Shown piece by piece: positions 58,101 to 64,000 of a stretch of 64,000 nucleotides of DNA. Made by a program: the position numbers and the translations under genes. The notes under the pieces were generated by a model. That model was given only the letters and a program-made list of their open reading frames with translations. It was not told where the DNA came from and ran no database searches. This DNA is from Halanaerobiales bacterium (lineage in GTDB: Bacteria; Bacillota; Halanaerobiia; Halanaerobiales; DTU029). Position 1 is the first letter of the stretch. The number at the start of each line of letters is the position of its first letter. The stretch spans positions 1 to 64,000 of the forward strand of contig JANWJZ010000023.1 of NCBI GenBank assembly GCA_025451675.1. The letters run 5' to 3'.

Positions 58101-58684
58101 AAATCTTATTGATAGCTGATAAGGAACATAAGGCTTTATATGATTTTTTTGATAGGGAAAGATGGGAGGATATAGATTTGATTCTCTCAGCAGGTGATTT
58201 GAAACCTGCTTATTTGCGCTTTCTGGTTACCATGATTAATAAACCCTTATTCTATGTTAGGGGTAATCATGATCAGAATTATACCAAGGATCCTCCCCAC
58301 GGTTGTGTGGATATTCATGGCAAGATTGTAGAATTTCAAGGCCTGAGGATTCTGGGGCTGGAAGGTTCCAGCTGGTATAATGGCAAGGGAGTTCAATATA
58401 CAGAAAGACAGATGTGGCGGAAAGTTATAAAACTCTGGCCCAGGCTTAAATTTGGTAACGGGATAGATATCATTTTAACCCACAACCCGGCTTTCGGGCT
58501 TAATGATGGAAAAGGCCATGCCCACCGGGGTTTTAAGTCTTTCCGTTATCTCATTGATACCTTTTCACCACGCTATTTCATTCATGGGCACCAACACCTA
58601 TCCTACGCCATGCGCAACCGTATAATCCAATATAAAGATACGCAGATTATAAATGCCTATGAGTATTATGTGCTGGAAATCTGA
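58097..58684 (+). CDS. Metallophosphoesterase
   Basis: LSAGDLKPAYLRFL, VRGNHDQNY, ILTHNPAFGLNDGKGHAHRGFKSF, FIHGHQH. Confidence 0.85.
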   Translation: MKILLIADKEHKALYDFFDRERWEDIDLILSAGDLKPAYLRFLVTMINKPLFYVRGNHDQNYTKDPPHGCVDIHGKIVEFQGLRILGLEGSSWYNGKGVQYTERQMWRKVIKLWPRLKFGNGIDIILTHNPAFGLNDGKGHAHRGFKSFRYLIDTFSPRYFIHGHQHLSYAMRNRIIQYKDTQIINAYEYYVLEI

Positions 58685-60080
58685 AATTGAGGTGCATTTG
58701 GAATTGTTGAAAGGATGGGATTGTTTAAAAATACTTGCTGAGTTAGTGAAGGAGGAAAAGCTTGAGGCCTATCTGGTAGGCGGGGCTTTACGGGATATAT
58801 TCCTTGGCAAAAATAATGTTGATCTTGATATCGTTTTAAGAAAGCGGGTAGCTGAAATAGCCCGCTATTTTGCTGAAAAAATAAAAGGTAGTTTTGTAAC
58901 ACTGGATGATAAACATAAAATATACCGGGTAATAGGAAAGGATATCTTTTTTGATTTTACTGCTATGAAGGGAGACAGCATCCTGGAGGACCTCTCCAGA
59001 AGGGATTTTACCATTAATGCCATGGCTTTTCCTATATGTTCAGGCGATAATTTTTCCGGTTTCCTGGATTTGCAAAAAGTGATAGACCCCCTTGGCGGCT
59101 TGAGGGATTTAAAGGATAAAAAAATCAGGGTAACAAATGAAAGGGTTTTTATAGATGATCCTCTCCGTTTGTGGAGGGCTTTCCGTTTTGCAACAGAGGG
59201 TTTTGTGATAGAGGAAAAGACAAGGGAATTGATCTCAGAAAACAGTATGCTGGCAGGGCAGGTGGCCCGGGAGAGGATAAAAGAGGAATTAATGAAGATA
59301 TTGCAAAAAAAGGATAGTGCAAAGATCATCAGGGAAATGGAGGAAGAGGGCCTGTTTTCCAGTATTATCCCTGAGATAAAACAAATGAAAGAAACAGGGG
59401 AAAATAAATATCACCATGAAGATGCCTGGAACCATTCCCTGCAGGTTTTGAATGCCTTGGAGGAGATACTGGAGGATGGCAGGTATAATAAATATGTGGC
59501 CATTGAACAGCATCCTCTACTTAAGTTTACAGCTCTCCTGCATGATATAGGGAAGATCAATAGCAGGATTGTAAGGGGAGGCCAGGTTCATTATTATGGC
59601 CATGAGAATGCAGGGGTTAAAATCCTTAAACCTATTCTTAAAGGATTAAGATTCAGCGGGAAAGAGGTCTCTTTTGTTTGTGGGGTGGTCCGTTTCCATA
59701 TGCGGCCTTTTTACCTTTATACAGCAGAGAAACTGAGCAAAAAAGGAATCCTGCGTTTTTTCCGCCAGGGGGATGCACTGGTACCGGCAATCCTGATTCA
59801 TTCCCTGGCAGATAAGTTAGCTAATATGCGGAGCAATAAGCGCAGTGCTGAAATTCCTCTTTATATTGCCTTTATTGATGAACTTTTTACAAAATATGAG
59901 GATTTTCTGGAAAGGACAGAGCTTCTTTACCTGAATGGAAGAGATATCATAGCTATTACCGGCCTTCCTGAGGGTCCCCGTATTGGTGAGCTGTTAAATG
60001 AGTTAATTATTGCCCAGGCAAATGGAGAGGTGAATAACCGTAATGAGGCAATTGCCTATATTAAAAGTATAAGTGATTGA
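58653..60080 (+). CDS. CCA tRNA nucleotidyltransferase-family protein with HD domain (exact start uncertain)
   Basis: YLVGGALRDIFLGKNNVDLDIVL, LSRRDFTINAMAF, HDIGKINSRIVRGGQVHYYGHENAG. Confidence 0.9.
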   Translation: MPMSIMCWKSEIEVHLELLKGWDCLKILAELVKEEKLEAYLVGGALRDIFLGKNNVDLDIVLRKRVAEIARYFAEKIKGSFVTLDDKHKIYRVIGKDIFFDFTAMKGDSILEDLSRRDFTINAMAFPICSGDNFSGFLDLQKVIDPLGGLRDLKDKKIRVTNERVFIDDPLRLWRAFRFATEGFVIEEKTRELISENSMLAGQVARERIKEELMKILQKKDSAKIIREMEEEGLFSSIIPEIKQMKETGENKYHHEDAWNHSLQVLNALEEILEDGRYNKYVAIEQHPLLKFTALLHDIGKINSRIVRGGQVHYYGHENAGVKILKPILKGLRFSGKEVSFVCGVVRFHMRPFYLYTAEKLSKKGILRFFRQGDALVPAILIHSLADKLANMRSNKRSAEIPLYIAFIDELFTKYEDFLERTELLYLNGRDIIAITGLPEGPRIGELLNELIIAQANGEVNNRNEAIAYIKSISD

Positions 60081-60495
60081 GCAAAGCGATCAGTATACCC
60101 AGTAAAGTCCCTACAAGTACTTCTATCGGTGTATGTCCAATCAGTTCCTTTAAATCCTTGATGATTAATTCTTTATCAGCACTTCTATTCAATTGTTTAA
60201 GGTCAAGGTTTCTGATGATTTTATTTAAAACATTGGCCTGTTCACCAACTGCCCTTCTTACACCGCCGGCATCATAGATTATTATCAATGAAAAGACAGC
60301 AACGATGGCAAAAAGATCTGATCTAAAACCATATCTGAGGCCGATGGAAGTGCTCAAGGTGGAAACAAAGGCCGCATGTGAACTGGGCATTCCTCCTGAA
60401 CCTATAACCCGGCTGAAATTAAAGGGATATACTGTGAAAATCTTCAATACCTGGGTTATAAACAAAGATAGTAAAGATATAGCCAATATACCCAT
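60061..60495 (-). CDS. Divergent PAP2-family (DUF212) membrane protein
   Basis: SGGMPSSHAAFVSTLSTSIGLRYGFRSDLFAIVAVFSLIIIYDAGGVRRAVGEQA; ATG at 60495 has RBS aaaggagg. Confidence 0.9.
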   Translation of the reverse strand: MGILAISLLSLFITQVLKIFTVYPFNFSRVIGSGGMPSSHAAFVSTLSTSIGLRYGFRSDLFAIVAVFSLIIIYDAGGVRRAVGEQANVLNKIIRNLDLKQLNRSADKELIIKDLKELIGHTPIEVLVGTLLGILIALLNHLYF

Positions 60496-60726
60496 GGGTC
60501 CCTGCCCTCCTTTCGGATTGTTTTCCGGCATGGATTTATATTTATTTTATGGAAGTATCTTTGTGATATACTTATAAGTAAAGATATGCCAGTTTCCTGT
60601 GTTAATAAAGAAGAAATTTGCCTTCAGTATGGAACAGCGCAAAATTATTTTATATAATATTAGTGCTATATGCAAGTATTACTTAATAAATATTTACTGG
60701 ATTATCTGGAAAAGGAGAGAGTAGAG

Positions 60727-62067
60727 ATGGATCCATATCAATATATCAATAGTTTTGCCCGATTTGGCAGGAAAAAAGGTTATAAGCCTGGACATGAGAG
60801 GATAAATGCACTGTTGGAAACCTTTTCCCACCCGGAAAATAAAATGAAGATTATCCATGTAGCCGGCAGTAATGGAAAGGGTTCAACAGTAACCTATCTG
60901 AAAAATATTTATAAAGAGGCAGGTTATAAGGTAGGTACATATACTTCTCCCCATTTGATTGAATTTAACGAAAGGATAGAGATGAACGGCAGGAAGATCA
61001 GTACTGAAGAATTGGAGGAACTGGTAGATAAGCTTAAACCTGTGGTAGAAAAAATAAAAGATAATGGGCCGGGTGAACCAACTTTTTTTGAACTGGTTAC
61101 AGCTATGGCTTTTATCTATTTCTACCAGGAAAAGGTGGATCTCCTTATTCTGGAAACTGGATTAGGCGGGCTGCTGGATGCCACCAATATTGTCAAAAAA
61201 CCACTGGCCAGTGTAATTACCGGTGTTAGCCTGGAGCATACCGATATTCTGGGGAATTCTATCCAGGATATTGCCAGGGAGAAAGCTGGCATAATTAAAG
61301 AAGGGACTCCTGTTGTAACAGGTGTACAGGATAGGGATGCCCTGGCGGTGATTGAAAAAATAAGTGCAGAAAAAAATAGCAAACTGATTAATATAAATGA
61401 CAGGTATAGTTATGAGCTTAAAGAAAGTAAACTTGAAGGACAGAGCTTTTTACTGAGGCATCGAGAAGGGGACCATGAAGTAAGCCAGCAGGAACTAATT
61501 CCGGAAGGCGAATACAGGACAGGAATGATTGGCAGTTTCCAGGTAAGAAATGCTGTGCTGGCCATGGAAGTAGTCAGGCTTCTCCAGGAAGAACTTCCTG
61601 TTAGCGGGGAGGCTTTACAGGAAGGTTTATTGAAGGCCTATATACCAGGCCGGATGGAGTTAATCAGGAAAGAACCTCTACTACTGGTGGATGGTGCCCA
61701 TAATACTGAGGGAATGGAAAACTTCGTTTCTTCCCTTCTTACATTTAAGAAAGGGGGAGCAATAAACAATAATGGAAGATTATATATTATTCTGTCTGTA
61801 CTGGATGATAAGGATTTGAACAATATGTTGAAGGCTTTAAGCCAGCTGAAAGAGTTTGAGTTAATCATCTCTGAAAACAGTAATGAGAGGGCTCTTTCTG
61901 CCGATGTAATAGAGGAAAAGGCCAGGTTGCTGGGCATAAAGAGCAAGATTTTAAAACCACTGGAAGCGGCCCTAAAGGAGGCCTTGCATAGTGCAAGTAA
62001 AGAAGACCTTATCTGTGTAGTTGGTTCCTTATATAATGTGGCAGAAATTAAAAGGTTCCTGAAATAA
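60727..62067 (+). CDS. folC: Folylpolyglutamate synthase/dihydrofolate synthase
   Basis: HVAGSNGKGSTVTYLKNIYKEAGYKVGTYTSPHLIEFNERI; LETGLGGLLDATNIV; LLVDGAHNTEGM. Confidence 0.95.
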   Translation: MDPYQYINSFARFGRKKGYKPGHERINALLETFSHPENKMKIIHVAGSNGKGSTVTYLKNIYKEAGYKVGTYTSPHLIEFNERIEMNGRKISTEELEELVDKLKPVVEKIKDNGPGEPTFFELVTAMAFIYFYQEKVDLLILETGLGGLLDATNIVKKPLASVITGVSLEHTDILGNSIQDIAREKAGIIKEGTPVVTGVQDRDALAVIEKISAEKNSKLININDRYSYELKESKLEGQSFLLRHREGDHEVSQQELIPEGEYRTGMIGSFQVRNAVLAMEVVRLLQEELPVSGEALQEGLLKAYIPGRMELIRKEPLLLVDGAHNTEGMENFVSSLLTFKKGGAINNNGRLYIILSVLDDKDLNNMLKALSQLKEFELIISENSNERALSADVIEEKARLLGIKSKILKPLEAALKEALHSASKEDLICVVGSLYNVAEIKRFLK

Positions 62068-62139
62068 AAAAATAAAATCAGGCAGGTATAAATTAATATC
62101 CTCTTACATATTTAGTAATTAGAAGGGAGTGAAGGGAAA

Positions 62140-62640
62140 ATGGACCAGAGTAATAGTATGTCTTTAAAGGTTCTGGTGATAGTATTAGCATTATTTGCCT
62201 TATTGGTGGGATATCTAATGGGTAACTGGATTATTCAACTGGTAACGGGGGAAAGCCCCAATACAGGCCGTCTGGCAAAAACCGGTAATAAGGTAGTGGA
62301 AGAGGAGATTATCCTGAAAGATGAAGAGGTTGAAAGCAGTATATCAAATAAATATTCTCTGAATCTGTCTTCTGGCCAGGAAAGAAATATCCCTCAAAAT
62401 AGTCAGGAAAAGCAGGATGTGAGTAGAGAGGTTTTTGTAATCCAGGTTGGTGCCTTTAATAACCGGAAAAATGCGGAAGCTTTGAGTCAGGAATTGGCAA
62501 GTAAAGGTTTTCAGACCTTTATAGCTGATGAAAGTATCCCCTATAAAGTTCAGATTGGAGCCTTTAAAGACCGCAAAGAGGCAGAAGAGGTCGAAAAAGA
62601 GGTCAAGGCTCTTGGCTATGAGGCCTTTATAACCCACTGA
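62140..62640 (+). CDS. SPOR-domain protein with N-terminal TM anchor
   Basis: FVIQVGAFNNRKNAEALSQELASKGFQTFIADESIPYKVQIGAFKDRKEAEEVEKEVKALGYEAFI. Confidence 0.85.
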   Translation: MDQSNSMSLKVLVIVLALFALLVGYLMGNWIIQLVTGESPNTGRLAKTGNKVVEEEIILKDEEVESSISNKYSLNLSSGQERNIPQNSQEKQDVSREVFVIQVGAFNNRKNAEALSQELASKGFQTFIADESIPYKVQIGAFKDRKEAEEVEKEVKALGYEAFITH

Positions 62641-62659
62641 GTAGTGGGCTTTTTTTTGC
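62632..62659 (+). terminator. Terminator overlapping the SPOR gene stop codon
   Basis: cccact-gagt-agtggg followed by a T tract. Confidence 0.75.
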
Positions 62660-62773
62660 TTGTTTTTGCCCCTTACATATATTATAATAAGTTATAGTTA
62701 TTGTTTTTATTTTCGACAAATAAATTTGTCATTTTAGATAAAATTGTATTTAAAATAAAGAGGGGTGAAAGCG

Positions 62774-64000
62774 TTGCGAGCTTTAACTTTTAAGCAGGGT
62801 ATTTATCTGGAAGAAAATAAAAGTCTGACCAGTGATAAACCCTTGAAAAAAGCCAACAGGCCTGCACAGGTAATAATTCCAATGCAGCAACATATAGGCG
62901 TTCCCTGCAAACCTTTGGTAAAAAGAGGAGACCATGTTGAGATGGGAGAAAAGATAGGTGATATAGATGGCTTTATCTCTGCCCCCATTCATTCTTCAGT
63001 CTCCGGTACGGTCAAAGAGATCAGGACAGTTTTGACGCCGGAAGGGAAACTATGTGAAGCTGTAGTCATTGAGGCTGACCCGGAGGACAGGCTGGCTGAA
63101 GGGATTAGTGTAAAAGGAGACCTGGAAGATTTAAATCCGGATGAGATTATAGATATAATCAGGGAAGCAGGTATAGTAGGCATGGGCGGGGCCACGTTTC
63201 CTACTCATGCTAAATTGAGAATACCTGAAGGAAAGAAAGCGGAATACCTTATTATTAATGGTGCAGAATGTGAACCTTTTCTCACGGGAGATTATAGATT
63301 GATGCTGGAGCGTCCCGAAGATATAGTATACGGGATGAAAGCACTTATGAAAGCCATCGGGGCTGAAAAGGGTATAATCGGTATTGAAGACAATAAAGCT
63401 GATGCCATTGAAACATTGCAAAGGGCTATTGACGGAGAAAACAATATTGAAATAAAGAAATTAATAACAAAATATCCCCAGGGCGGCGAGAGGATGCTGA
63501 TTAAGGCTATCCTCAATAGAGAGGTGCCGGCAAAAGGTTTGCCTATTGATGTGGGTGTGATAGTGAATAATATAGCAACAGCAGTGGCAGTGGCAGATGC
63601 CATAAAGAAAGGAATGCCTTTAATTGAACGTTCGGTTACCATATCAGGCCCTGGCGTAAATGAACCTGTAAATTTAATTTTCCGGATTGGTACTCCTATT
63701 GAAGAACTGCTGGCAGAGGCGGGAGGATTAACTGCTGATGCAGCAAAAGTGATTATAGGTGGGCCGATGACAGGTTGTGCCCAGCCTCATCTGGAAATAT
63801 CAGCTACAAAAGGGACAACAGGTATTATTGTTTTAACGGAAAATGAAGTGGAAGCTTTTGATCCACAGCCCTGTATCCGTTGTGCCCGCTGTGTTGATGC
63901 CTGTCCAGAGTTGCTCATGCCATTGAATCTTGCCAGATATGCTGAGCATGGCATGCTGGAACAACTGGAAAAATATCAGGTGCTCAGCTGTATAGAATGC
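62774..64000 (+). CDS. rnfC: Electron transport complex subunit RnfC (3' truncated by window)
   Basis: TTG start; IVGMGGATFPTHAKL, YLIINGAECEPFLTGDYRLMLERPEDIVYG, VVNNIATAVAVADAI-type region, CIRCARCVDACPELLMP. Open to the window end and absent from the ORF track. Confidence 0.93.
   Translation, partial: MRALTFKQGIYLEENKSLTSDKPLKKANRPAQVIIPMQQHIGVPCKPLVKRGDHVEMGEKIGDIDGFISAPIHSSVSGTVKEIRTVLTPEGKLCEAVVIEADPEDRLAEGISVKGDLEDLNPDEIIDIIREAGIVGMGGATFPTHAKLRIPEGKKAEYLIINGAECEPFLTGDYRLMLERPEDIVYGMKALMKAIGAEKGIIGIEDNKADAIETLQRAIDGENNIEIKKLITKYPQGGERMLIKAILNREVPAKGLPIDVGVIVNNIATAVAVADAIKKGMPLIERSVTISGPGVNEPVNLIFRIGTPIEELLAEAGGLTADAAKVIIGGPMTGCAQPHLEISATKGTTGIIVLTENEVEAFDPQPCIRCARCVDACPELLMPLNLARYAEHGMLEQLEKYQVLSCIEC

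Noticed and set aside
58865-59329. 154-aa minus-strand ORF
   Set aside because: Antisense to the CCA-adding enzyme coding region; shadow ORF.

Overview
The window is a low-GC bacterial chromosome segment. Protein content (alpha/beta-type SASP, ClpP-ClpX-LonB-Lon-EngB cluster, T-box leaders, SLH protein, RnfC) points to an anaerobic, spore-gene-bearing Firmicute. A Halanaerobiales-like lineage is my inference, not demonstrated. Most of it is ordinary housekeeping DNA: tig-clpP-clpX-lonB-lon-engB, ileS and valS each behind a T-box leader, transketolase, a CCA-adding enzyme, folC, tRNA-Leu(UAG), tRNA-Arg(CCU), and a partial rnfC at the right edge. I found no rRNA, CRISPR array, IS element or prophage. 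The region I rate most interesting is 16.6-21.5 kb. An NDH-2-type NADH dehydrogenase fused to a C-terminal DoxX-like membrane domain is divergent from a secreted protein with two FMN-binding repeats, an ApbE flavin transferase and a polyprenyl diphosphate synthase. A UbiA-type prenyltransferase lies at 50.1-51.0 kb. This part list resembles flavin-based extracellular electron transfer, but in a rearranged form with a Rex-like site over the predicted ndh promoter. Other points worth checking: six LacI-type operator repeats in about 190 bp upstream of an alpha/beta hydrolase; a deletion scar joining a solute-binding-protein 5' end to a CapA-like 3' end; a mini-RIC gene with an FNR/HcpR-like site at a predicted -41.5 followed by a CPG-motif P-type ATPase; and a DUF2089/DUF4097 cluster sharing a small helical module, including a gene with a possible non-canonical start codon. 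All calls come from reading the sequence and recalling families; no searches were run.
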